A stretch of 64,000 nt of DNA from Cristatella mucedo (GCA_009760855.2 WPIO01000005.1:2593501-2657500); one strand, 5' to 3'. Positions 11,110 through 22,234 are shown, counted from the first letter of the stretch. The notes: generated by a model from the sequence alone, not told the origin. Numbers and translations are program-made.

Positions 11110-13130
11110 CGATTGTATGGTCAATTTGACACCGATTACGGCATTAGACCGGGAAATTGTTGTCGATTGCCATACATTACCCCCAGATTGGACGTGCTCC
11201 ATGGATTAACTTTATATATTAATCGCTTGACACACGGCGAACTTTTGTATGCACTGCACAATTGAACTTGGGACAGCCGGTTTCTACTCGATTTGTGAAC
11301 ATTTGAGACTAGGTGTGTGCCATTACTGTCAATTACCATGCATTGCCCCTAGATTAAACGCACACAATAGGTTAAAATTACGTGGTGAACTTCAAACACA
11401 GAAAATTGTTATATGCAATGAGAATTAGAGCATCGCTCAGCTGATTTCAAGTCGATTTGTGACGGATTGAGTGTACCGGCCATTGCTGACGATTGCCATG
11501 CATTGTTGGACAATTAACCTGCAGAATTGCTTGGAATTTTAGTGGCCGCACTTTTAACAGACGGAGTTTTTATGTGCAAAGATGAGAATTTAAGCTTCGT
11601 GCAGCCAACATTTAGTCGATTTGATGTTAAATTTAGTGGATTGCGGTTTTGGGCCAAACCATTGTTGTTGATTGCCATTCATTCCAAGATATTTTACGTG
11701 CTCAATAAATTGAAATGATGTGGTTCACTTTGAAAGCAGTGAGCTGTAAGACTCAAGGAAAGTTGGAGCTTTTCCAGAACGTCCAGGCCGCTTTGCTAGG
11801 GATCGTAGAGGATTGCTGCATTGGCCCCACTGATAGCCATGGATATCCATGCAGTGCTCGAAAATGAAGCTGTACACTGGCTCTAAGGCTTTTGAATAAA
11901 CTTTCATAACCAAGAAACGTTGCATGTTGTGAGTATTGAAGATTCAACCAGCCAATTACTAGTCAATTTGTGGTGTCCTATCACTGATAGCAGTATAGGC
12001 CCTGGCTATTGTTGTCGATTGCTATGTGCTGCCAGCGATTGTACGTGAACAACTCGTTAAAAAATTGTTCGGCATACTTTGTGGACTACTATGGCATTTC
12101 AGGAGGTCAAGGAGGCACATTAGGCCAGAAGAAGCCACGCCTACTCCACGGGAGCACGGCCACATGAACAAACCGTCACAACAGATGCACAAATCCAAAC
12201 GAGAATTATAGGGGTAGACATTTATTATTACTCACCGGTCAGCCACTTTAGTTTCAAGCAAGCGCCTAATATCAGCTCTAAAAATAAACACAGGTCGAAG
12301 ATGACTTGAGCTGCAAGCAGCAGTAATGACTTCGAATAAAACTCTGACAACTAAATTAGGCCGGATCCAATAATAAATAACTAGGCGGCTTAACGCCGGA
12401 CTGGAGTACTAGCTAGGCTAAATCTGGCCTAAAGGTTGGAGTTTGCCAACATTTGAGTTGGAACAATGCGATAGCACTTTAAACACAGTTTGCTGCAATA
12501 CGCAAGAAAATGTGGAGCTTCTCTATGCCTCTCTATATCATTTAAGAAAGATAAAAAAGATTGAGGTAATAGCCTGGGCTATTGCCACGATTGCCATGCA
12601 TTACCCCAGATCAAGTATGCAGATGAGTTACGATTACGAGGGTGCACTTTAAACATAGTAAAATGTTAAATGAAATGAGAATTGAAGCTTCACTTAGCCA
12701 GTTTCTGGTCTATTCGAGACGAATTGCCGTAGCGGTCCTGGCCATTGCTGGCGACTACCTCGCATTGCCCTACAATTAGGGAGCAAATTAGCTGGAAAGT
12801 GAAATGATTTAACTTCGAAAGCAGTGAAGTTTTACACGCACTGGGCATTGTAGCCTTGAACATCAAATTTCTGGTAGAGTTGCGTTTGATTTATTAGATG
12901 TGCATGAACAGTGCATATGAGACTAAGGGTCAAGCCAGTGCTGTTGATTGCCGTGCATTGCCTCAGATCGTACAAGCACAATAGGTTTAAATCATGCGGT
13001 TGCACTTTGAACATTGTGTGCCATGTAATGTATACCAAACTAGAGCGATACTAAACCAATTTATGGGCATTTAATAGCGGAAAGGAGATCAATGCTTAAT
13101 TGACCAGAGCCACAGCAGTCGTATGCCGTG
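11110..13130 (+). repeat. Degenerate satellite-like array, about 160-195 bp period
   Basis: The word GATTGCCATGCATTGCCCC, in mutated forms, recurs near 11166, 11330, 11490, 11672, 12015, 12590, 12752 and 12947. Most spacings are 160-195 bp or about twice that. Each unit also carries a GGTTAAAAT-like word, GCACTTTGAAAGC and TGAGAATTGAAGCTTC, in the same order. Units are strongly diverged, and a unique insert interrupts the array at about 12080-12420. No coding potential is evident. Confidence 0.65.
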
Positions 13131-13267
13131 CCTTTTTGGCGAATTCTGAGGTGCCGAATGGCTTGAATTTATGCGGATGTGCATTTCACACAGTATTCTT
13201 TTATGTCCAATAGAAAACGGAAATCGGCACAATCTATTTCCATTCACTTTGCAGTGGATTGCAGTGG

Positions 13268-13432
13268 AGTGTGGGCCGGGATTGCCCATGAGGTAAGCTA
13301 CTCGCTCTTCACGACCAAGGTCGTGGGTTCGAATTTTGCAGTGAGCGATCCTCTATTGTCCAGTGCAATTTATAGCGATGGCCGTTAAGGGTCTTCTGCC
13401 GCTGTACAAATGAAACCCTTGAATAAGCAAGC
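13268..13432 (+). mobile_element. SINE family 1 (tRNA-derived)
   Basis: The head ends in GGTCGTGGGTTCGAATTTTG. The core is GCAGTGAGCGATCC and the tail is GCCGTTAAGGGTCTTCTGCC, then GCTGTACAAATGA. It is nearly full length. Confidence 0.7.
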
Positions 13433-14107
13433 ATTACGATATTTCCTCGGCCGTTGCAGTCGATTGCAGCTCATTGCACGAGAACGATAGCACCTATGCA
13501 AGTTAAATTTTTCGAAAACACTTTTTGCAGAGTCATCTATAAAGGAACTTTTCCCATAGTATTTCTTTTGTTCTTTGGTTCAATGCACTGGATTGTGGTG
13601 GATTTCGGTAGTCGCTCCAGCCGCTCCAATCGATTTCCACAGGGTTTTTAAGAACGTGACCTAAGTACGGTGCGAAATTTTTGTGGATTCACTTGGATTA
13701 CGTTGTAGTTTTATATTCTTAGTTGGAGCTTAGCACAACCGTCTTGCGATGGATTTAAGGTGGCTTTACGTGGACTGAAGTTCAGATTTGGGTCTTTACA
13801 GTCAATTGGCGTGACAATGCGTGAGCCCCGAGGTATGAAATTTACTAGCTGCATAAAAATGATTGTGTACTAAAATATTCACTCGAAAATTGAGCTTCGC
13901 GGAGCGGATATCCCATTAATTTCAGCTTTTCATGGATTATAGTAGATTGCAGTAATTCATCCGACCCGTCTGTCTCTCTCCCTCTCTGAAATGTCAGAAC
14001 ATTTGCAAACTATAGGTACATGCACCACCAAAGATTTGTCGTCACGAGTGTTCTACTTCTATTCTTAGCTTTCTTTGGATCGCACAAACAGTCATAGAAG
14101 ATCACTA
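13433..14107. other. No recognised gene
   Basis: It contains weak satellite-like words near 13460 (GTCGATTGCAGCTCATTGCA). Otherwise it is unassigned AT-rich sequence. Confidence 0.25.
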
Positions 14108-14275
14108 TGATGCTGGGTCGATGTCCCGGAGGTTAAGTGCTCACTCGTCGCGACCCGGTTTGTGGGTTCCAGTTCTGCAACGGGCGATCCTTTACCGTCA
14201 ACTGCAAGACGTGGCCATAGCCATCAGGGTTCATCTGCCGCTACACAAATGAGGCTGTTGAATCAGCAAACCTCG
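14108..14275 (+). mobile_element. SINE family 1 (tRNA-derived)
   Basis: It contains GTTTGTGGGTTCCAGTTCTG (a degenerate B box), GCAACGGGCGATCC, GGGTTCATCTGCCGCTACAC and GAGGCTGTTGAATCAGC. It is full length or nearly so. Confidence 0.7.
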
Positions 14276-14700
14276 TTTGCTTTATAAGCAAATTAAGGCC
14301 GGTAAAAATCGGTAGCCTGTTCTGTATGAGTGTCTCCAGCCGCTGCAGTTTCAGTGGGAGTCTCACGGAGACGCAGCAGACGCACGTGCACATTTAACGA
14401 AACTCTCTTTTATTACTCTCAAAGGGCACATATTTGAGAGCCAATCATTGCAGCAGATGACGCGAAATAGAACGTGCATTAGTGGCCAGCCGCTGTGCAG
14501 CTTCAATGGCTTAACTACTGGCCCCAGGTGAGGCATGGGCATTAGTCACAAACGCTTCGCTAATTACAGCAGAAGCCGTAGGCCCACAAACACCTGCAGC
14601 ACCTAAAGGATGGGTTAGGGAAATTTGGATACTAGCAGCTACAGCCGGGACGCTGAGTAAAAAAACCTTTCGTCGCAAACCAGGTGGAAGTCCGACTTAC

Positions 14701-14798
14701 CAGGCTCCCGAAAATAGGCCATGCAATTAATACCGTTTGCTGGAATGAGCCGAACAAGATGCTGAGACCGCTGTCGCCGACGCACCTTTGGACTCGGC
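14701..14798 (-). CDS. SLC18B1-like: SLC18B1-like copy B, exon 2 (transmembrane span 2)
   Basis: The acceptor is GCATCGTCGCAG and the donor CTG|GTAAGT. The 98 bp give two leading bases plus 32 codons, ending in phase 0. In the frame continuous with exon 1 it reads RVQRCVGDSGLS, then ILFGSFQQTVLIAWPIFGSL. The second part matches span 2 of SLC18B1 proteins (G-I-F-G-F ... SPIFG). In the other frame the 5' part of the same DNA reads AESKGASATAVS, the family-typical EAE-KGAS-T linker. The exon therefore seems to carry a one-base loss at the TCAGCATC junction (about 14756-14763), offset by one extra C in exon 1. Span 2 itself is intact. Confidence 0.72.
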
Positions 14799-15098
14799 CT
14801 GCGACGATGCACAGACAGAGCTGGGCGTCGAGCGCCTCCCCAGCCGCCAGCGTGGCATCGCTGCCCGCACGCTGCCCCAATCTCACTGGCGCTCAAGCTC
14901 GAGCTCACGCTGCCCCGAAGCTCCTCGTGGCGGAAAGCTCCGCGTCCGAGGCTCCAAGAAGCTCGTGTCAGCCCCGCCCCCGAGGACTGCTACAGGCTGC
15001 GGCTGCGGCTCGCAGCCTCAGTAGCAGGCAAGCTGAGTAGCCACGACCCGCGACGAGTTGGTAGGAGCGTCGGCCGGCCGCTGCTCTGCAGCGCTCAC

Positions 15099-15408
15099 CT
15101 CGCGGGGGGGGGGGGGAGAAGAACGGCATGAGGACGGCGAAGGGCATATGTGAGCTGAGGTTGGGCAGCGCGAGCGCGAAAACCGTCTGCTTCTCGCGTC
15201 CCGCCAGACGTCGGCGGCAGGTGCCGATGCGTCGCAGCCCTTTGGCACCGATCAGAGTGCGGCCTTTAGGCGTCTCGGCAGCGGCCCGAGGCGGCTCTCT
15301 GCCTCTCTCGCCGCCGTTCGCTCTCGAGCTTCGGCGGGCGAGGGACGGCTGGCTGTTGCGGCAGGGCTGCGCCAGTGCGTCCGACGCTCGGTTGCTGGTA
15401 GCTGACAT
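15099..15408 (-). CDS. SLC18B1-like: SLC18B1-like copy B, exon 1 (N-terminus and transmembrane span 1)
   Basis: ATG at 15408-15406 is the only in-frame ATG after an upstream TGA. The exon gives 103 codons plus one base and ends at donor GAG|GTGAGC. The first 75 or so residues are Arg/Ser/Ala-rich and would be cytosolic. Then comes REKQTVFALALPNLSSHMPF followed by AVLMPFFS, which fits span 1 of the family (R-E-Q-x-F ... APFFP). A run of 13 C (15104-15116) gives FFSPPPPRG. A run of 12 would give the family-like FFxxxPRE and phase 0. The exon is very GC- and CpG-rich, as a first exon in a CpG island would be. Without cDNA the start is inferred. Confidence 0.7.
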
Positions 15409-15727
15409 GCCAGGAGACGAGAGCGACAGCGGCTCGATGCTTTCGCTCACAGGTCGCACGACTTCGCAGTGTCCAGGTCATGCCTTGGGGCGGGTGGAGC
15501 TAGGCCACTTGGATTTGCAACCGAGCCTCAGACGACGCTCGGAGAGCTTCGAGCCGTCGGTGAGGCAGCGTCTTATCGAGTTGGCTCCTTAGTTCCTCAG
15601 TTAGTTGAACAAGTAGATTAAACGTCGTCGCCGGACAGAGGAGACTCGATATTTATTCCGCTCCGGCATATGCAGTCTATACACACGCGGAGCAAGGAGA
15701 GGACGGACACAAGTCACTAGGAGGAGC
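15409..15727 (-). promoter_or_regulatory. CpG-rich 5' region of copy B (promoter candidate)
   Basis: About 300 bp upstream of the copy B start stay GC- and CpG-rich, then composition falls back to the AT-rich background after about 15.75 kb. No TATA box is obvious in this orientation. A CpG-island promoter and 5' UTR is the simplest reading. It is inferred from composition and position only. Confidence 0.4.
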
Positions 15728-15856
15728 TTATGCATGCGAAGTGGTTAGAATGACTTCAGGGCAAACTTTAAAGAAGTCGGCGACCGGATGAAGAGCGGCG
15801 GATTTGCTGGCCCAGCCGATGATAGGTTCATCGATTACCAGTACAAGAGCACACAT
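15728..15856 (-). other. Small open frame upstream of copy B (42 codons)
   Basis: ATG 15856 to TAA 15728 reads MCALVLVIDEPIIGWASKSA and continues to VADFFKVCPEVILTTSHA. It looks more protein-like than random neighbours but I do not recognise it. It could be an upstream ORF of copy B, a relic exon or chance. Confidence 0.2.
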
Positions 15857-16194
15857 AGAATTTCCGAGTCTTGGAATTCGGTCGAATCTTCGCACGAATC
15901 CAAGTCTGTAACTCGACGCCGAGACTGAGCAGGCAATACGCAGGCAAGTTTTCTATGGCTTGCTCAAAGGCTAAGTGGCTTTTGGTGCTTCTAGATAGTG
16001 AACAGACATCATCCCACGAAGCGAAGAGATAATGAGAAGCATAGCAAAGTCAGGATGGGCAGTCGAGGAAGTGAATAGCAGGAACTCAGTCAATCAGGAC
16101 GGCGGGAAATTCTCAGTTTTCCTTAGCCATGCGATCGGCATGCCGTTGGTTTCTCATCGTTTTCGTCTCGCAGTTCGTACCATAATTGCTATTA
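15857..16194. other. No recognised gene
   Basis: Unassigned sequence between copy B and a LINE group 2 fragment. A 71-codon plus-strand frame at 16032-16247 shows no known motif. Confidence 0.25.
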
Positions 16195-16860
16195 AGTTAA
16201 GTATGCATGTATGTATATCTCTCGTCTGTAACTCCACAAAGTCATAAATACTATGTGGGTGTTATGCAGGAGATATTTGTATAGCGCACTCGTAGCCTAA
16301 GCGGCTCTCGGTACTCATTCAGTAGCCAACAGACTTCATCTCACGCAACAAGGAGACAGTGGAAGCATAGCAGAGTCCGGAGAGCAGTTGAGGTAGTGAG
16401 TAGCATGGAAGTAGCAGCTCAGGACCGCTGAAAAAGACGAGCCATAGTCGGCAGCTGGAGAGTAGTTGTCGTTGCCTAAGATTTGTGGAAGTGAGTTCTA
16501 CATTACTGGACCTGCATAGCTAAAGCTTCTGTCGCCAACGGTCTTTAAGCAGAGGAATGGAACAGCTAGTTTATTGTCCACACAGGACCTGAGAGGGCGA
16601 AGAGGCTGAAACTGGCGAAGCAGTTCAGCTAGGGACGAAGGAGCCAAGCCTTGGCGGGCCTTGTGGGTTAGTGTAAGAACTGTATTCTGTATCCGTTGCT
16701 CAACCGGCATTCATCCTAGCTCTTTTTGCAAAGAAGCTACGTGCTCAAACCTTTGGGACTTGAAGACTTACCTTTAAGTCAACCAAGGCGCTGGCATGAG
16801 GAGATAAAACGATCAAGGAAAGCCTGAATATGATGATGGTAAACTGCCTTTACCCAAGGC
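16195..16860 (-). mobile_element. LINE group 2 3' fragment
   Basis: On the minus strand it matches the 3' part of the long copy at 33.96-35.95 kb. The LPVEQRIQNTVLTLTHKARQ and GLAPSSLAELLRQFQPLRPL segments are followed by VGDRSFSYAGPVM and the 3' UTR words GGCTACTGAATGAGTACCGA and GTTACAGACGAGAGATATAC. It is 5'-truncated and frameshifted. Confidence 0.8.
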
Positions 16861-17062
16861 TCGTAGCTGCAGGCACACGGACGGAGTAGATAATAATAAT
16901 ATGATGAAGATCGACAGAGAACAGCAGATGGCCATATGATGTCATCTCATCAATGACATGAGGTGACGTCTCATCAATGGGGTACTTTAATTACTACCAA
17001 GCACTGAAATGTCGTGGTTGTGTTCCCAGAAGCACCAGCATACTTAAAGCTGGCACTATTAC

Positions 17063-17220
17063 CCTAAGGAGCGCCAGGCCGGCAAAACATGTGGCTGTCC
17101 AGGCGAATCCAATTTTCTCGGTCAGGTAGCCGCCAGCTGGCAGTAGGACGAACAACCCAAGTGCAGAGCCGCGTCTTAGCAGCCCACTGACCATGCCACG
17201 TGTTGGCAAGTGGTCCGGGT
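17063..17220 (-). pseudogene. Relic third copy of the SLC18B1-like span 11-12 exon
   Basis: Positions 17071-17220 align without gaps to 2161-2310 of copy B with 27 differences by hand count. The frame is still open and reads HPDHLPTRGMVSGLLRRGSA, then GYLTEKIGFAWTATCFAGLA. The donor is kept (AGG|GTAATA), but the T-rich acceptor and first 11 bases of the exon are gone. Several conserved residues changed (TY to TR, GPSAGG to LLPAGG). Many differences are CG to CA or TG, a sign of decay in methylated DNA. Similarity ends at the exon edges. No other exons of this copy were found. Confidence 0.75.
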
Positions 17221-17554
17221 GACGGATATATCCAATGGAGAGTAGGCTCCATATTTTGGGTCATGCCCAGTAGTGACGTTGGATTTACAAGACTACCTAC
17301 CCAGCTTGCTGTGCAGCCCCCTCATCGTAATTCAATGCAGGAAGGTGATTGCATGCCTATAACTGTTGCCACAGTTTATTATGGATGGCTATGAATAATT
17401 CGGCCTAGCACGATTAAAAGCATTGGGCTTTTAACGTATAGCCCAAGATGACTTATTGGTTTGTCTCAGCACAGCATATGATAATCCTAAGTTTTAATAT
17501 AATGTTGCTTGAAGATGGGAAAAGTGACAAAGAGCTGAGGTTATGCAGGCCTAT
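17221..17554. other. No recognised gene
   Basis: This is the 5' flank of the relic exon. I found no further transporter exon on the minus strand here. Confidence 0.25.
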
Positions 17555-17770
17555 TGCAATTCCATTTTGGCAGGGCTACCGAAAAAAGCCACGGTGCGTC
17601 AGCACCCGGTACTGATTGCGGCAGCAAGGTTTATAAACAAGTCGCGAGGCTCTTACTTTCTAATCCTTTGCTAAAAATTTCTCTGAGACACAGAGTTAAA
17701 TTCTTTCACAGAAACCTAATGCCAGCCGCAGCTTGGCTCCTGCTTTGCAGTTCAGGCTTTGATTGAGCCA
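17555..17770 (+). mobile_element. Possible LINE remnant
   Basis: With frame changes, CCATTTTGGCAGGGCTACCG and what follows resemble the FLAGLPKKAI segment of LINE group 2 (35.3 kb). It is too decayed for firm assignment. Confidence 0.35.
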
Positions 17771-17814
17771 TAGAAAACTCTTCGGCGTAGCATCCATTAC
17801 GAGCTGCGGTTATA

Positions 17815-17930
17815 ATAATAATAATAATAATAATAATGCACTTGATAAAGCACCCTCAGAGAACTCAACCTCTTTCTAGGCGCTTTACATTTGCTTTGTG
17901 GCTACTGGTGGATATACAGTATATTACACT
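17815..17930 (-). mobile_element. LINE group 1 3' end with (AAT)n
   Basis: (AAT)7, then TGCACTTGATAAAGCACCCT, CAGAGAACTCAACCTC and AGGCGCTTTACATTTGC. This is the reverse complement of the group 1 hairpin and tail. Confidence 0.75.
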
Positions 17931-18484
17931 AGTTTAGAAAGATAATTTTCCGGGCCAATTTCAGCCTCCTGGCACTCTTAGGCCATCTATGGTTAATACA
18001 TTAGCCACTTCAAACCTACCCTCAAAGACTCGTGGGCTGCAAAAGCTTTTCCTCGACATATATAAGACAGTGGAACTTACTTAATGCCATGCAAACGAAA
18101 GGACATCCTCTAACCTGCCAACTGTAAAATACCATTTCCAGCCGTCCTGAGCTGCTACTTTCAATCTAACTACTTCCTCGAAAACAATCCTGACTCGGCT
18201 CTAGATCCCACTCTTTGTGCACGACAGTCCTCTTGGCTATCGTTTACCTACCGAAAAATCTCAAATAACCCTTGAGTGGGCTAATGACAACTTGACAACT
18301 CGCCCTCGTAACACCCACTTGGCCTTTGCGGCTTTGTGGACTTAAAAATTACATCACATCATTCAACATCCTTATACCTGCAAGTCACCTGCTGAGCATT
18401 TGACCTTCATCACAAACATAACTGGCGTCAGGATTTTTTTAAGGGCCTTGCTCGAAGCTTTCAGAGACTGGACAGATTCATTGT

Positions 18485-19470
18485 GCTGTAACGTATCTAC
18501 GTCTGTAACTAGACAAAACCACAAAAACTATTTGGGTATTACGCGGTAGAGTTTATAATGGACTGACAGCCTAAGCGGCTTTCGGTACCCATTCGGTAGC
18601 CAACAGACTTCATCTCACGCTAAATCGAGTAAGTGGGAAGCATAGCAGTCAGGCGAGCAGTTGAGGTAGTTGGTAGCATGAAAGTAGCAGCTCAGGATCG
18701 CTGCAACAGATAAGCCACAGTCAGCAGCAGGAGAGTAGTTGTCATTGCGTAAGAATTGTGGAAGCGAGTTCCACAGTCTAGGACCTGCAGAGCTAAAGCT
18801 TCTGTCGCCAACGGACTTTAAGCGGAGGAATGGAAAAGCTAATTTATTGTCTATACAGGACCTGAGGCACGAGGAGGCTGAAGCTGATGCAGCAGTTCAT
18901 CTAGTTATGGAGGAGCCAAGTCGTGGAGGGCCTTGTTGGTCAGCTTAAGAACTTTGGTCTGTATCCATTGATCAACCGGCAGCCATCCTAGCTCTTTTGA
19001 CAAAAGAGACTCGTGGTCAAACCTCTGGGACTTGAAAACCAGTCTGGCAGACATATTAACAGCCATTTGCTGTGGTCTAGTAGCTTTTTTTTGGTAGCCC
19101 AGCCAAGAGGGAATTACAATAATCAAGCCGAGACAGAACTACAGAGCTAGTTATATTTTGCAAGCCACTATGGCTGACAGCTCCACATCTTAAATAGTAT
19201 TGAACGTGATGGCTAGCTGTAGAAGCAGTGAATGATGCTTTAAAAATTTAGGCAGCTGTTGAAGACAGTAACGAAATTTTGAGCATGTGGTGATGGTCGC
19301 ACCAGCAGCATCGCCTATCAGAGGAGCAAAGCCTTTTAATCCAGACAAACGCTTAGTGTGTCCTACGAGCAGCAGGTCGGTTTTATTGTCATCAGTCATT
19401 CGAAGCGTCAGTCAAAGAATTGAGGTAAGCCCAGTTTTGTGGCTGGGTAATAGCCGAAATTGAAAAGAAA
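18485..19470 (-). mobile_element. LINE group 2, 3' half, frameshifted
   Basis: The minus strand carries MTDDNKTDLLLVGHTKRLSG and KGFAPLIGDAAGATI (19399 down), then ELGWLPVDQWIQTKVLKLTN (about 19000), DRSFSSAGPRL and the 3' UTR to 18485. This is the same order as the long copy at 34.9-35.9 kb. Several frame breaks are present. Confidence 0.82.
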
Positions 19471-20207
19471 AGAAGACAGCATTCGGCTGCAATCCTGTGA
19501 TTCACAATCTTCCAATGGCAGATTGAGAACCTAACTTGGAAGTCGATTTTTCCAAGGAAATGAATTAAATTAAACCCGTATTGCTTTTAAAGAGCAGCGA
19601 TCGTTTGTTTGAGCTAATATTGGACTAAAGTGCAAGAAAAACTGATATGACCGTCGGAGTAAACTCTCCTCGTTTGGGAAACATTACAAGTATGGAAGTT
19701 ATTGAAATGTGTCTATGCTGCAAACTATGCAAATAGATATACTATTAGCACCTAAGCCTTGCTGAGATTTTCTTTCGAATGAACCCGCGGTAAAATCAAC
19801 GAAAACGGAAGTAGTAGTTAAAATAAACGGTAGAGGGAAGGTGTAAGGTCGACACTGTAACTGTTAGTCGTCTGCTTTTTTATTAGATAAACGGTCGGGA
19901 ATAGCTAGGCCAGATAGCAGCCATCTCGGAGCAGCCAGAAGTGGAGATCCTAAAGGCTTTTGATCCGACTTACCTTACCGAAATATATTCATATCAATCT
20001 TCACATATTGCTACCAGCTCCTCTAACTCTAATCATTGTTCCTCTCGAACCAACCTCGATTCTTGTCAAGACCGTGCCACGTCAAGTCAGGTCATCTGCT
20101 CACAAATCCTGGAACTAAATGCCAAATGACATCGGGACACCCCTGATTGAGGGAACTGATTCAAGCTCGACATTCAATCTTTCAGGGCAGCATTTGGTCT
20201 CTTTGGG
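19471..20207. other. No recognised gene
   Basis: No conserved signal. A 62-codon frame at 19941-20129 is serine-rich and unrecognised. Confidence 0.25.
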
Positions 20208-20465
20208 TGAATAATAATATTAATAATAATACATCTAAATAGTGTCCGTGGAAAACATGATCTATTTTTAGGCATTTTACATAAATTGTCTTAATGAGCT
20301 TTAGCCTGATGCAATGATATAATTGTAATTACAATAATACACTTGATAAACCGCCCTCAGAGAACTCTATCTCTTTCTAGGCATTTTAAATTTGCTGCAA
20401 AGGAAACACGGTCGAATGGTGTGTGGTATCATGCTTGATAAACAACATGAATAACGTAGTTAGGG
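20208..20465 (-). mobile_element. Two LINE group 1 3' ends in tandem
   Basis: A diverged copy (20208-20300, with ACATCTAAATAGTGTCCGTG) is followed by a clearer one (20326-20465). The clearer copy has ACACTTGATAAACCGCCCTC, CAGAGAACTCTATCTC and TTTAAATTTGCTGCAAAGG, then ATCATGCTTGATAAACA. Confidence 0.65.
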
Positions 20466-21965
20466 GTGATGAATGTTATGACCAACCAAATGATATGCTT
20501 TCTTCCCGACCTATGCACATTATGTAGTGAGAGACTTATTTCACATTAGGAGGACAACAGATGTTTTAATAATATTGTTTGTAGTTTTTAGTGAAAAAAA
20601 CAAAGTCGCAACTTCATAATTTTTTCTAGAAAAGACTAAGGCTCCGTGGTATGGGCTAAGTAATTTATTAGGCATTATAGATTTCGACTGAGCTTCAGCC
20701 TTAATCTAGGCTAAGCTATCACGCGTTAATTGACAATTTTGAGCAATTTCGGGCACCCTGAAGGCTTCTGCTAATGACTAAAAATGTATACTTGCAATGG
20801 TCAGTCTCACTGTTAAATAATGTTAGGAATACCCTCTTGTTAAAGCTGGAGCGTTATTGCTTTTAAGCACATCATACAGAGTTTTAGGGGCCCATCCGAA
20901 TTGGAAAAGGTCTGACACTTCTTCTTGCTGCTCGACTCAACCATTCTCTGCTGCCAGTTGTAGTGTGTGTCACGAGGCTCGAGCTTATTAAACGCAACGG
21001 ACAATTGAAGCACCATCATTAGTGCTCTAGAAATGTATATGTGTAGATAAAGAACTGCGAGATGACGAATATGACTCACAAGAGGGCAGCCTCAGGGTAT
21101 GCTGCCATTAGTAGGATGACGTCAGGCCCCATAAGTCGGCAAGGCAGTCAGCCGCTCTCTAGCACGAGTCTTTGAGCTGCCTGTTGCTTTGGATCAGCCA
21201 AAGATAAGTCTCCTTAATCACTAAAAATGGGCACTCACAATTAAACCGCATTGGAAATGTTCCAGTCATGTTTTCTGCATTCAACACTAATCAGAGGAAC
21301 AGCCGCATCGTCATCAAAGATACACGATGCAGGCGTACGTTTAATCAGTATGCTCACGTGCTCACAAAGATCCACCAGTAAGTTGATCGCCGCTTTGAAG
21401 CAGATGGTTTATGTCTGGATATTGATAACGCTTCAATTCAGCATTTTATTAGTCTCCAAATCAATTTACATTCTCTCGCAAGAGCAATTCCTGCACTTGC
21501 ATTCTGAAGATGGAACTTGTGCTCTCGGTTTATGCTCTAATAATCACGGCTTAGGCTAACTACATGAAATGCATAGCAAATGCCTAGAAAAAACAATGCT
21601 TTCAATCTACCGAAGATTGCAATGAATTGCTAAGATACTCTATTTACCTATATTTTTAAGCCATCTAGGAAATATTAGCAACCTTATTGAGATTATTGCC
21701 ACCATCAGCTCAGCTATGTCAAGATGATTTCTTGTCTGTAGCTACTCTATCCACATTGAAATCAGGCGGGATGCTCATTCGAGACCTGCCATTTTGAAGT
21801 ACCACTTCAATATTTTTCATTCGAGCCATCGTTCCTACGTACTTAGTTTTCCAGCTTGTTCCTCTACTTTGAGCTTTGGATTGTGGTGTATACTAAGCCA
21901 GAAGCCTGATGATAAGTCATGCATCGGAAGCAGCTATCCCGGGTTCAGGGTTAAGCAATAGCTGG
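20466..21965. other. No recognised gene
   Basis: AT-rich spacer. A 102-codon plus-strand frame (21251-21559) and an 80-codon minus frame (20840-21079) have no family motif. Confidence 0.25.
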
Positions 21966-22065
21966 CTATAATATTAATAATAACAATGATAATGCACTTG
22001 ATGATGCGCCCCCGAGAACTCAATCTCTTTCTAGGCGCTTTAAATTTGCTGCAAAGGGTTATAAT
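21966..22065 (-). mobile_element. LINE group 1 3' end
   Basis: An AAT-rich tail, then ATGCACTTGATGATGCGCCC, GAGAACTCAATCTCTTTCTA and GGCGCTTTAAATTTGCTGC. This is a solo 3' end in reverse orientation. Confidence 0.75.
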
Positions 22066-22234
22066 TGTATCACTGGTATTGTCAACTATTTTCCATGTAA
22101 TCGTTTCCTTTTCTACCTGCATCACTGATTACAAACTTTCCACACTTAAAGGCAAATTCAAAGTCAAATCAAATTAAGGTGAGGTAGAAGGCTATAACAC
22201 TGATAAGCAATAAGACTGGCATAGCTGCTAAAAA

